Origin: Streptomyces taklimakanensis
Lineage (GTDB): Bacteria > Actinomycetota > Actinomycetes > Streptomycetales > Streptomycetaceae
Assembly (NCBI RefSeq): GCF_009709575.1
Contig: NZ_WIXO01000001.1
Coordinates: 1,674,001 to 1,738,000 of the forward strand
Length of the DNA stretch: 64,000 nt
Reading direction: 5' to 3'
The notes under the pieces are model-generated. The model was not told where the DNA came from. It saw nothing but the letters and a program-made list of their open reading frames with translations, and made no database searches. The position numbers and the translations under genes are program-made. Positions 1-10,503 of the stretch are shown here, in pieces (position 1 is the first letter of the stretch; the number at the start of each line of letters is the position of its first letter).

Positions 1-29
1 GGGCAGTCGGCGCCCGCCGACGCGTGGAA

Positions 30-81
30 GGGCCGCCGTGCGCACACCCGGGGGCGGTGGGGGGCGTGCGCACGGCGGCCC
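30..81 (-). terminator. Hairpin terminator of the GH81 gene
   Basis: Perfect 16-bp inverted repeat, arms 30-45 and 66-81, with a 20-nt G-rich loop. It lies 35 nt beyond the stop codon of the minus-strand glucanase gene. There is no U tract, which is usual for high-GC actinobacterial terminators. Confidence 0.7.
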
Positions 82-115
82 GGTCAGGCGGGGCCGTGCC
101 GGTCGGCCGGCCGGC

Positions 116-2911
116 TCATCCGAAGGGGATGGTGAGCACCGAACCCGAGCCGACCTGGAGCTGCGAGGGGGCGTTGCCGATGGCGCTCCACACCTCGACG
201 CGGACCGTTCCGCCCCGCAGGTCGCCGAGGCTGCCCGAGGCCGACTTCAGTCCGGCGCGGGAGGCGTCGTACTCCTCCCAGCCGGGGACCGGGTCGGTGG
301 CGAAGTAGCGGTAGGTCTCCACCCGGTCGAAGGTGCCGTCGCCGGTCAGGTCGTAGGAGACCCGGGCCTGCTGGCCGAGCCCGACGGCCGTCCCCGCGTC
401 CACCTTCAGTCGGAATCCGGTGGTGCCGCCTGCCTCGTGGGTGCCGTTGACGTTCCGGACCTCGTAGACGAGCGGCCGGTGGGGGGTGCCGTCGTGGTTG
501 GCGCCGCCCGCCGAGGCGATGGTGTCGGCGGTCGGGGTGGCGGCCGCGGTGGTGCTCAGCGTCCCGCCGGCGCGCAGGTGGAAGGTGTCGCCGGTGGCGG
601 GCGGGTCGCCCGGGTCACCGGGGTCGCCCGGGTCCGCCGTGCCGGTGCCGGTGGCCGTGGAACGGGCCGGGACGGTCAGCTTCCCGCCGTCGGAGAACGT
701 CACGGTCGTCGCCGAGCCGGAGAAGTTGTGGGCGACGTAGGTGCGGGTGCCGTTCTTGGCGAAGACCGCGGCGGTGGGACTGTCGGCGGTGACGGAGGGG
801 TCGGGGGCGCCGAGCGCGTCCAGGGTGGCGATCCAGTGGTAGGTGTGGGCCCTGGTCTCGCCCGCCTCCGGACCGTAGTTCCCGCCCTGGGCGTCCCAGG
901 TGGCCTTGGCCTTCGCGGGGTCGGCCAGGGCCTGGAACTCCCAGTGGATGTCGCGCCACTCGACGGCCGGGCCGCCGTTGTTCCGCTCCATCTCGGCGAT
1001 GCTGCGCCGGATGGCGTCCTTGTTGCGGGCCAGGTGGAGCGAGCCGCCGGTCACGGGCAGGACGTTGATGCCGTGGATCTCCTCGGGGTTGGCGGTCCAC
1101 CAGGTGGAGTAGGCGCCACCGCTGCCCCAGACCATGCCCACGACGTCGTGGCCGAAGTCCTGGGGGTAGACCTTCTGGTCGGCGTCGAACCAGTACTGGG
1201 CGATGGCCTCGGACTCGGTGGTCAGCAGGTAGACGCCCAGGTCGCGCAGGGAGGTGTCCCCGGTGGCCGAGCCCCACAGGATCAGGCCGGCGCTGAGGTT
1301 GATCGACTCCGAGGACGACTCCTGGTTGTTGCCGGCGGCGAAGCCCGCGTGGCCGGCCGCCCAGCTGTGCCCGGCGTAGACGTCGAAGCCGCGCAGGAAC
1401 GGGAACATCTCGTCGGTGCGGCTGGGGTTGGCGGCGTCCCTGACGAGGGTCTTCACCATGCCGCCCCAGGCAGAGTCGGCTGCCCAGGCCCGGTCGTACT
1501 GGGCGACGATGGCCGCGGCCATCACGTAGTACGAGTAGTGGAAGTGGTGGTCGTTGAGTTCCTTGTCGCTGCCGTAGGAGGCGGGGTAGCCGATGAGGGT
1601 CTTCCAGTCGCGGTCGTAGGAGAACTCCGCGGCACCGCCGACGGTGAACCACTCCTGGAGCCGGCCCTTGATCAGTCCGAGCAGCCTGTCGCGGACGCCG
1701 GTCTCACCGATCTGGTCGGCGATGGGCACGAGCTGGGCGAGCTTGCCGAGCTGCTTGCCCGTCCAGTAGGTGTCCGTGGCCCCCTCGAACGGGTCGGCGG
1801 CGTTCACCACCTCGTTGAGGTAGCCGGTGAGTCGGGCCTTGTCCACGGCGGAGGTGCGGGGCAGTCCGGGCAGGACGCCGGTGACCTTCTGGGAGGTGGT
1901 GAAGGAGGTTCCCTCGCGGACCTTCATCGTCCCGCGCGGCGAGGCGTAGGTCCAACCGGTCAGCGCGTCGGTGGTGTGCAGCCACTGGTGGCGGTAGAGC
2001 GCCTGGAGGGTGCCCCGCTCGCTGCCCTCCCTGGGCGTCGTGGTGAGCGTGTAGGTGGCCTTGATCCGACCGGCGGCCTCGTCGTAGTCCCAGCTCACCC
2101 TGGAGCCGGTGACGAAGCTGAAGGCGTACTTGCGGAAGGTGGCGAGCGCGTCGGTGCTCGGCAGCACGGCCAGCGAGAAGTAGTCCTTCGAGCCGAGGTT
2201 CGCCCGGATGTCGGTGCCCGAGACGGTCCAGTCGCTGCCGGTGGGGGCGAACAGCGCGTAGTGCCGGCCGCCGATGGTGACACCCAGGACGTTGCCCTGG
2301 TCGGCGAAGACGTTCGGGGTGCTCGCGGCGGAGATCCGCGCCGCCCCGCCGGTGCCCTGGGCGTACACGTAGGGCAGGCCGTGCCCGATGGTGGTGCGCA
2401 GGGTGCGGGTGCCGTCGGACCAGTAGGGGGTGACGGTCCAGTCGCTCCAGGAGTCGGCCTTGGCGTCGGGGGAGTTGAGGCCCGCCAGGCCGAGGGTCAG
2501 GTCGCGCTTGTGGGCGAACTCGTACTGGCGTCCCTCGCCGACGACGGCGTGCGAGGTGGGGTGGCCGACCTCCAGTCCGCCGGAGACGGCCCGGTAGGTG
2601 AGGGGGTGGCCGTACATGTTCTCGGAGTACGGGTTGTCGGGGTACCGCTGGAAGACCAGGGACGACCACCAGTCGTTGGTGGGTACCGGCTTGCCCGCGG
2701 CGGCGGAGGTGACCTTCGGCTTGACGGGGGCGCCGACGTTGTTCTCGGGGCCCGCGGCCCCGGCGGGGCGGGTGTCGCTGTAACCGCCCTGGCCGACGGG
2801 GACGGTGGCGGCCGCGGCGCTGCCCGCGCCGGCGACACCGAGGCCGGTGGCGCCGGCCGCCGTGGCCACCACCGCCGCCAGAAGCGCGGCGGGGCGTCTG
2901 CGGAATCTCAT
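116..2911 (-). CDS. Secreted GH81 endo-beta-1,3-glucanase with C-terminal CBM56-like module
   Basis: Exported 931-residue endo-1,3-beta-glucanase predicted to cut laminarin, curdlan or fungal wall glucan. Residues 1-35 form a signal peptide: Arg-rich start, Ala/Val core, Ala-rich cleavage region. The body matches glycoside hydrolase family 81: a beta-sandwich region with the NDWWSSL motif near residue 58, then the catalytic domain with NDHHFHYSYYV, GHSWAAGHAGF and the family hallmark NNQESSSESINL carrying the catalytic glutamates. A short (GDP)n linker near residue 770 leads to a C-terminal module of about 150 residues that resembles the beta-glucan-binding CBM56; this second assignment is less certain. 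The gene is monocistronic, with its own promoter, operator and terminator. The start ATG is followed directly by the signal peptide. Confidence 0.92.
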   Translation of the reverse strand: MRFRRRPAALLAAVVATAAGATGLGVAGAGSAAAATVPVGQGGYSDTRPAGAAGPENNVGAPVKPKVTSAAAGKPVPTNDWWSSLVFQRYPDNPYSENMYGHPLTYRAVSGGLEVGHPTSHAVVGEGRQYEFAHKRDLTLGLAGLNSPDAKADSWSDWTVTPYWSDGTRTLRTTIGHGLPYVYAQGTGGAARISAASTPNVFADQGNVLGVTIGGRHYALFAPTGSDWTVSGTDIRANLGSKDYFSLAVLPSTDALATFRKYAFSFVTGSRVSWDYDEAAGRIKATYTLTTTPREGSERGTLQALYRHQWLHTTDALTGWTYASPRGTMKVREGTSFTTSQKVTGVLPGLPRTSAVDKARLTGYLNEVVNAADPFEGATDTYWTGKQLGKLAQLVPIADQIGETGVRDRLLGLIKGRLQEWFTVGGAAEFSYDRDWKTLIGYPASYGSDKELNDHHFHYSYYVMAAAIVAQYDRAWAADSAWGGMVKTLVRDAANPSRTDEMFPFLRGFDVYAGHSWAAGHAGFAAGNNQESSSESINLSAGLILWGSATGDTSLRDLGVYLLTTESEAIAQYWFDADQKVYPQDFGHDVVGMVWGSGGAYSTWWTANPEEIHGINVLPVTGGSLHLARNKDAIRRSIAEMERNNGGPAVEWRDIHWEFQALADPAKAKATWDAQGGNYGPEAGETRAHTYHWIATLDALGAPDPSVTADSPTAAVFAKNGTRTYVAHNFSGSATTVTFSDGGKLTVPARSTATGTGTADPGDPGDPGDPPATGDTFHLRAGGTLSTTAAATPTADTIASAGGANHDGTPHRPLVYEVRNVNGTHEAGGTTGFRLKVDAGTAVGLGQQARVSYDLTGDGTFDRVETYRYFATDPVPGWEEYDASRAGLKSASGSLGDLRGGTVRVEVWSAIGNAPSQLQVGSGSVLTIPFG

Positions 2912-2944
2912 GGAACGGCTCCTCGGGGGGGGTGAGGGGGGTCT

Positions 2945-2958
2945 TGAGAGCGCTCTCA
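2945..2958. promoter_or_regulatory. Perfect 14-bp palindromic operator for the GH81 gene
   Basis: TGAGAGCGCTCTCA is a perfect palindrome 34 nt before the start codon and just downstream of the predicted -10 box, so it covers the transcription start. Shape and core (GAGCGCTC) resemble sites of LacI-family sugar repressors such as streptomycete CebR (known site TGGGAGCGCTCCCA). The regulator is not in this window. Confidence 0.75.
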
Positions 2959-2967
2959 GATTCCGGC

Positions 2968-2996
2968 AACGTAAAGTTCACCTAAACGATCGTCAA
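2968..2996 (-). promoter_or_regulatory. Sigma-70-type promoter of the GH81 gene
   Basis: On the minus strand a -35 box TTGACG (2991-2996) and a -10 box TACGTT (2968-2973) are separated by exactly 17 nt. The predicted start point falls at about 2960, directly before the palindrome at 2945-2958. Confidence 0.7.
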
Positions 2997-3118
2997 GGTG
3001 TTCGACGAAAAAGATCTTCAACGGCCGCTGTTCGTTCAAGAGTTGACGGCTTATCTCCACTTTGCGCCGCTCCGGTCCGACGACCGGCACGCCTCGTGTT
3101 CCTCCGTGACACGGACGC

Positions 3119-3180
3119 CGACACGGACACCACCGCACCCCCGGCCGTGGCCGGTCCCGGGTGCGGCGGCGTCCGTGTCC
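3119..3180 (-). terminator. Long hairpin after the HTH gene
   Basis: Inverted repeat with arms of about 22 nt (3119-3140 and 3159-3180) and an 18-nt loop. The mismatches can mostly pair as G-U in RNA. It begins 5 nt beyond the stop codon at 3185, so it most likely terminates that minus-strand gene and insulates the GH81 promoter. Confidence 0.6.
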
Positions 3181-3184
3181 GGCG

Positions 3185-3745
3185 TCAACGGCGATCGGCC
3201 GAGGGGGTCGGAACGGGGCGTTCCGCCACGGTCCGGAGCCTCCGCAGGAACGCCCGCGACTCGGCCATCTCCTCCGGATCGCCCTGCCGACAGAGCACCT
3301 GGGCCTGCCGGACCGCCTCCTGGTGGTCGCGACGGAGCAGTTCCCGCGTCCGGCAGGCGTACAGCCGGTGCTGGTACTGCTGGTGGACGGTCTGCTTCGT
3401 CCGGTAGAGCCGGTTGGCGATCTCCGTCCACGACGCACCATGCTGATGGGCCTCGGCGACCAACATCAGCACGTCGTTGTCCAACGTCCTCCTGATCCGG
3501 TCGACGTTGCCGAGCACGTCCAGCACGACCACCAGGGGATCCCCCGCCGACTCCCGTCTGCCGCCGCCTTCCGAGACGACCCGTCGGACCCGGCCGCGAA
3601 CCCCGCCCACCAGCCACCACCCCGGTCTGCTCGGAGACAGGTACGGCCAGAGTTGGTTCTCCATGTGCGTCATGGTGGACAATCGTGACGATCGGCGCAC
3701 CACGACCATGGGTTTCCGAGGGCGCTTCGCCGGCATCGTCAGCAT
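3185..3745 (-). CDS. Small helix-turn-helix protein, function unknown
   Basis: I do not recognise a named family. The C-terminal half holds a helix-turn-helix-like stretch (ASWTEIANRLYRTKQTVHQQ), flanked by helical Arg/Glu-rich segments. The core begins with NVDRIRRTLDNDVLMLVAEA. This pattern is seen in small streptomycete proteins that use a sigma-region-4-like helix pair, so DNA binding is plausible. The N-terminal region is basic and low in complexity. The start is uncertain: ATG codons at 3745, 3736, 3709 and 3673 are all in frame, and none has a strong ribosome binding site; the one at 3736 has AGGA about 10 nt upstream. The reading frame would run into the RhiA-like gene if extended. 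It lies between two unrelated secretion- or surface-type genes, and a regulatory link to the RhiA-like gene is only a guess. Confidence 0.55.
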   Translation of the reverse strand: MLTMPAKRPRKPMVVVRRSSRLSTMTHMENQLWPYLSPSRPGWWLVGGVRGRVRRVVSEGGGRRESAGDPLVVVLDVLGNVDRIRRTLDNDVLMLVAEAHQHGASWTEIANRLYRTKQTVHQQYQHRLYACRTRELLRRDHQEAVRQAQVLCRQGDPEEMAESRAFLRRLRTVAERPVPTPSADRR

Positions 3746-3852
3746 GTCCTGACGCCCAGGCCGGACGCGGTCCGTGAGGCCGACGAAGACCGAGGAGGCC
3801 GGCACACCCGGCGTTCCCCGTCCCGGGCGTGCCCGAGGGGACCGCCGACCGA

Positions 3853-4743
3853 TCACGAGTAGCTGATCGACCACTTCTGCCCGTCGAAGGCGCAGTCGGC
3901 GTGGAACATATTACCGGAGAACATCACCTGCTCCGGATAGTACAGAACCGATGTGTCGACCACTTCGCCTTCCTCGTAACTGCCGAAGGCCACCCAGTAC
4001 TCCGGGTGAATTCCGAACTGGATCCCCCCACTCATCCCCGTGGGCTGGGTCGGCCGCACGAAGGTGCCCTTGCCGAACATGCCGATGCCGACGGATCCCT
4101 GGTCGATGTTGCCGGCGCCGGGGACGTTGTCGCTCTCGTGGATGAGCAGGGAGCCCTGGCTCGGACCGGCCGAGGTCGGACCGAACTCGAATCCGCCGTC
4201 GACGTAGTCGAGCGTCACCTGGTTGTTGGCGGTGAGGTCGGCCGGAATCGAACCGCCGGCCTGGTAGCTCACCCCCGGCTTCAGGTTGCCGTTCTGGCCC
4301 CAGACGAAATTGAAGTTCAGGGTCCAGTTGTAGGTGACCTGGGTGTTCTTGTGGCACATCTTCGAGAGCCAGGCCAGCGACGCCACCTCGGACGGCGTCT
4401 CCGGGTCCTGCTGGAAGACGATCGCCCGGCTGTTGTCGATCTGCGAGTTGTTGCGGATCGTGATGCTGTACCCGCTTCCTGCCACACCGACCTGGGCCGA
4501 ACTCTGCAGCGTCCCGCTGTCCCCCCAGTGGAACAGCCAACTCATTTGACCGCCTTGGGCCACGAGCTGCAGTGTGTTCTGGAAAACGGTGTGGTTCACG
4601 TCCCCCGTGAAGTAGACGATCTTGGTGCCCGCCCCATCCTGCACGATGGAACTGACCGTGCCGTTGCACCGTTTCATCGCCGTCTTGATGTCGGCGTCAC
4701 TGGGCGGGCTCTGCTTGTATTTCTCGATCTTGACGAGAAGCAT
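3853..4743 (-). CDS. RhiA-like protein with an extra N-terminal domain
   Basis: Protein of 296 residues. The region from about residue 93 to the end resembles the RhiA family, first described as an abundant rhizosphere-expressed Rhizobium protein of unknown biochemical role. Visible family-like features are the IVFQQDPETPSEVASLAWLS block, YNWTLNFNFVWGQNG, SVGIGMFGKGTFV and HPEYWVAFG. The first ~90 residues form a separate unrecognised domain (LVKIEKYKQSPPS start, mixed helix/strand). There is no signal peptide or membrane segment. ATG at 4743 is chosen because AAGGAG sits 6 nt upstream; a longer frame to 4887 has no such site. Base use is noticeably less GC-rich than in neighbours (for example AAT and TAT codons), which suggests horizontal transfer. 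The family assignment is from memory of conserved motifs and is moderately sure. Confidence 0.6.
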   Translation of the reverse strand: MLLVKIEKYKQSPPSDADIKTAMKRCNGTVSSIVQDGAGTKIVYFTGDVNHTVFQNTLQLVAQGGQMSWLFHWGDSGTLQSSAQVGVAGSGYSITIRNNSQIDNSRAIVFQQDPETPSEVASLAWLSKMCHKNTQVTYNWTLNFNFVWGQNGNLKPGVSYQAGGSIPADLTANNQVTLDYVDGGFEFGPTSAGPSQGSLLIHESDNVPGAGNIDQGSVGIGMFGKGTFVRPTQPTGMSGGIQFGIHPEYWVAFGSYEEGEVVDTSVLYYPEQVMFSGNMFHADCAFDGQKWSISYS

Positions 4744-5093
4744 TCCGGCTCCTTCTTGTGCGATGGGATGTCCCGGAACGGTCGGCGGCCGAAACACCGG
4801 CCGTGAGTCCCGGGAGACGATGTGTGTTCCTTGAACATCAATGGACACATCGCACCGGAGATAGTCGTCACACCTCGAAACCGTCATTCTCTCCTGACGC
4901 CCCGTCCTCTCACCGTCCCCTCGGCACCGCGGAGAGGTGGCCCGAGTACGGGAAGGGCTCCGGACGGGCGGAAGGGCGGCGCCTCCGCACAGGCGCCGCC
5001 CTTCTCATGGGAGCGGAGACGTCCCCGCCGGTGAGGGTGGGACGTGACGGGAACGGCTCCGCCCCCGGATGGTGGTCGTCGGGCTCGGTGGGG
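4744..5093. other. Intergenic region between the RhiA-like gene and ppdK
   Basis: 350 bp without a credible gene. It contains the ribosome binding site and upstream region of the RhiA-like gene, which is AT-richer than the surroundings, and the ppdK terminator hairpin near its right end. No clear operator or -35/-10 pair was recognised. Confidence 0.6.
4972..5003 (-). terminator. ppdK terminator hairpin
   Basis: Perfect 13-bp stem (4972-4984 with 4991-5003) and a 6-nt loop, 90 nt beyond the ppdK stop codon. Confidence 0.75.
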
Positions 5094-7832
<2,739 letters not shown>

Positions 7833-8309
7833 GAGAATCGCGCTCCTCGCTGGATCCCTCGGCGGAGGCCGGGGGAAGGCTGCCCTGACGGCGGGGAGCG
7901 TACCCAGATCGAAGGATTTCGAGTACGGCCATCGGCATTCCATGCGGGTGTAACCACCCATCCGCCGATGGATCGAAAGCGTGGGCCGGTTCATCTGACG
8001 TGAAACGCGGCCTTCAGGAGTTGAATCACTCCTTCCGTTGCGTGGCCGGTGGAGCGCTCCCTCGTCACACTCGGTCACCTGACGGTCGGTGAGGTGAACG
8101 AGAGGGAGGTGGCACCCAGTGCCACACCTTGGAGAAGTGCAGCCCTCGAACAAGCGCTCAAATGAGCGCAGCACATATCAAAGTGGCGAGGATCACGCCG
8201 TCGGTGGGCGCCGCGTCTCAGTCATCGGACACATACGAGGGCCCTGGCGCTCGAAAGAGCAGCCGTGGGCCGCGGCCGCGCCCGGCCGCGCCGCCGGACC
8301 CACCGGTTC
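7833..8309. other. Long ppdK upstream region with several inverted repeats
   Basis: 477 bp without a gene, between the ROK gene stop and the ppdK start (both minus strand). It contains short inverted repeats: AGGAGT/ACTCCT (8016-8021, 8028-8033), GTGGCAC/GTGCCAC (8109-8115, 8119-8125) and GCGCTCA/TGAGCGC (8154-8160, 8163-8169). A TACGCT hexamer about 65 nt before the ppdK start is a possible -10 box. I recognise no known riboswitch. Confidence 0.5.
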
Positions 8310-9554
8310 TCACAACCCCATCGCGGCGAGCCGGGCGTCGGCCCGCTCCGGCTCGTACAGGTGCTCCACGACCATCGCCCCGGCGCCCACCAGACCCGCA
8401 CGCGCCCCCAGGCGCGAGGTCACCACCGTCAGGTGCGCGGTGCTGCGCGGCATGGCGCGCTGGTAGAGCAGCTCACGCACCCCGGTGACGAACGGGGCCC
8501 CGGCCAGGTCGCCCGCGATCATCAGCACTCCGGGGTTGAGCACGGTGACCACGGTGACCAGCACCTCCCCCACCCTGCGGCCCGCCTCCCGGGCCAGCCG
8601 GACGGCGTCGGGCCGGCCCGCGGCGAGCAGCTCGCGCACCCCCGCCCCGGAGGCGGTCGGCACCCCGGCCGCGGTGAGTCTTCCGGCCAGCGCCCGGCCA
8701 CTGGCCACCGCCGCGAGACAGCCGTAGGAGCCGCACATGCACAGGGCGTCCGGCCGGTCGTGCAGCCGGATGTGCCCGATGTCGCCGGCTCCGCCGTCGA
8801 TGCCCCGGTACATCTCGCCGTCCACCACCAGCCCGGCGCCGATGCCCGTGGAGACCTTGACCAGGAGGAACGCGGCGCAGTCCGGGTGGGAGGCGCGCTG
8901 CTCGGCGTACGCCATGAGGTTGGCGTCGTTCTCCACCAGCACGACGGGGTCGCCGTCCCGGCCGGGCGCGCCGCTCCCGCCCTCCCCGGCCCCGCCCCGC
9001 GCTCCGACGTGCTCCCGGTAGGCGTCCCGCATCCGTTCGGGGATCGGGTAGCCGTCCCAGCCGGGCATGATCGGTGGCTGCACCACCCGTCCGGTCCTCC
9101 CGTCCACCGGTCCGGGCACCGACACGCCGATGCCGCAGACGTCCTCCGGGGTGACGCCGGCCCGCTCCAGCAGAGCCGGGAACCAGCTCGCCACCCGGTC
9201 GAGCACCCGGTCCGGACCGTCCTCGATGTTCACGGTGCCCGCCCGCTCGGCCAGCACCGCGCCGCCCAGGTTCAGCACGGCGGCCCGGCCGTGCCGGGTC
9301 TCCAGGTCCACGGCGAGGACCACGGCGTGCGTCGCGTCGAACTCCAACCGGTTGGAGGGACGCCCGCCGGAGGGGCCGTCCACGGGTACGGTGGCGCCGT
9401 CGCGCAGCCAGCCCGCCCGGAAGAGCCGGTCGAGTCGGTTGCCGACGGTGGAACGCGACAGTCCGGTGGCGCGCTGGAGTTCACCGCGGGTGGTGGCCCG
9501 CCCACTGCGGATCAACCGCAGCAGGTGTCCCGCGCTCGATTGGTTGCCGGTCAT
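8310..9554 (-). CDS. ROK-family transcriptional regulator
   Basis: 414 residues. An N-terminal winged helix-turn-helix (about residues 8-65, GELQRATGLSRSTVGNRLDRL) is followed by a ROK sugar-binding domain (about 80-400) with GIGVSVPGPVD, the ENDANLMAYAE segment and the zinc motif CMCGSYGC. The usual Glu after GCL is Ala here (GCLAAV), and the HTH is present, so I read it as a sugar-responsive repressor and not a kinase. It follows the ABC permease genes on the same strand after 82 nt, probably in one transcript, and likely controls that importer and the divergent GH63-like gene. The inducer cannot be read from the sequence. Confidence 0.88.
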   Translation of the reverse strand: MTGNQSSAGHLLRLIRSGRATTRGELQRATGLSRSTVGNRLDRLFRAGWLRDGATVPVDGPSGGRPSNRLEFDATHAVVLAVDLETRHGRAAVLNLGGAVLAERAGTVNIEDGPDRVLDRVASWFPALLERAGVTPEDVCGIGVSVPGPVDGRTGRVVQPPIMPGWDGYPIPERMRDAYREHVGARGGAGEGGSGAPGRDGDPVVLVENDANLMAYAEQRASHPDCAAFLLVKVSTGIGAGLVVDGEMYRGIDGGAGDIGHIRLHDRPDALCMCGSYGCLAAVASGRALAGRLTAAGVPTASGAGVRELLAAGRPDAVRLAREAGRRVGEVLVTVVTVLNPGVLMIAGDLAGAPFVTGVRELLYQRAMPRSTAHLTVVTSRLGARAGLVGAGAMVVEHLYEPERADARLAAMGL

Positions 9555-9636
9555 ACCGCCATCTTCGCCGCCCGCTCCGGAAGGCGCCCTTCCGCCCCCT
9601 CGTCGACGGCTCCCGGACGCTTGTCGTCCGCACCGC

Positions 9637-10503
9637 TCACCCCTTGTCCGCGCCGCCGGCCAGCCCCTCGGTGAGCAGTCGTTCGGCGGCGAGGAACAGC
9701 AGGACCACCGGTACGGTCAACACCACCGAACCGGCCATCAGCACCGTCTTGGAGACCTCGACGCCGCCCGCGAGCTGCTGGAGCCCGAGGGAGACCGTCC
9801 ACCGCTCCGGCTTCGCGGCCAGGAAGAGCAGCGCGAAGAGGAACTCGTTCCAGGCGATCATGAAGACGTACAGCCCCGTGGCCGTCAACGAGGGCACCGC
9901 CAACGGCAGCACCACCTTCCGGACCGTCTGCAGGCGGGTGCAGCCGTCCAGGGCCGCCGCCTCCTCGATGCCGCGGGGAACGGTGTGGAAGTAGTTCCGC
10001 ATCATGTAGACCGACACCGGCACCGTCTGGGCGATGTAGACGATCGCCAGTCCCGCCAGACTTCCCTGGAGCCCCATCCTCGCGAACATCACGAACAGCG
10101 GAACGGCCAACAGGGTGGCGGGGAAGAGGTAGACGGCCAGGAAGAGGACGCCGACGTGCCGGCCCCCGGCGAAGCGCAGCCGGCTGACGGCGTAGGCGCC
10201 GGGAACGGCCGCCAGCAGGGTGAGCGCCACCGTTCCCAGCGACACCACCGCCGAGTTGACCAGCATCCGCACGAAGCCCTGGCCGCCCTCGTCGGTGGGG
10301 CGCAGCACCTCCTCGTAGGTGGCGGTGGTCAGTTCCTCCACGGGGACCCACAGCCTGCCGGGGTCCAGGAGCAAGGCCTCGATGGGCTTGACGGACAACA
10401 GGAGCATGTAGCAGAAGGGGAGGAGGGTGATCAGCGCCAGGAAGGCGATCACCACCCACCGCAGGACCCCGAAGACCCGCTCCTCGACGCGCGCCCGGCT
10501 CAT
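9637..10503 (-). CDS. Carbohydrate ABC transporter permease (MalG-type)
   Basis: 288 residues with six predicted membrane helices and the inner-membrane permease EAA-type loop (GIEEAAALDGCTRLQTVRKVVLPLAVPSL) that contacts the ATPase. It belongs to the MalG/CUT1 class that imports oligosaccharides or glycosides. The start ATG overlaps the stop of the upstream permease gene by one base (TGATG), so translation is coupled. No ATPase gene is in the cluster; in streptomycetes a shared ATPase (MsiK) serves many CUT1 importers, and that is the likely partner here by inference. Confidence 0.9.
   Translation of the reverse strand: MSRARVEERVFGVLRWVVIAFLALITLLPFCYMLLLSVKPIEALLLDPGRLWVPVEELTTATYEEVLRPTDEGGQGFVRMLVNSAVVSLGTVALTLLAAVPGAYAVSRLRFAGGRHVGVLFLAVYLFPATLLAVPLFVMFARMGLQGSLAGLAIVYIAQTVPVSVYMMRNYFHTVPRGIEEAAALDGCTRLQTVRKVVLPLAVPSLTATGLYVFMIAWNEFLFALLFLAAKPERWTVSLGLQQLAGGVEVSKTVLMAGSVVLTVPVVLLFLAAERLLTEGLAGGADKG

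Noticed and set aside
38..2935. A 965-codon open frame on the plus strand opposite the GH81 gene
   Set aside because: Composition is Gly/Val/Arg/Ala only, with no domain, and it is fully antisense to a clear glycoside hydrolase. Such shadow frames are expected in high-GC DNA. The same reasoning removed many other long antisense frames, for example opposite ppdK, leuA and fadD.
7833..8309. Known riboswitch (for example cobalamin or ydaO-type) upstream of ppdK
   Set aside because: I could not identify the conserved boxes of these classes; only short inverted repeats are visible.
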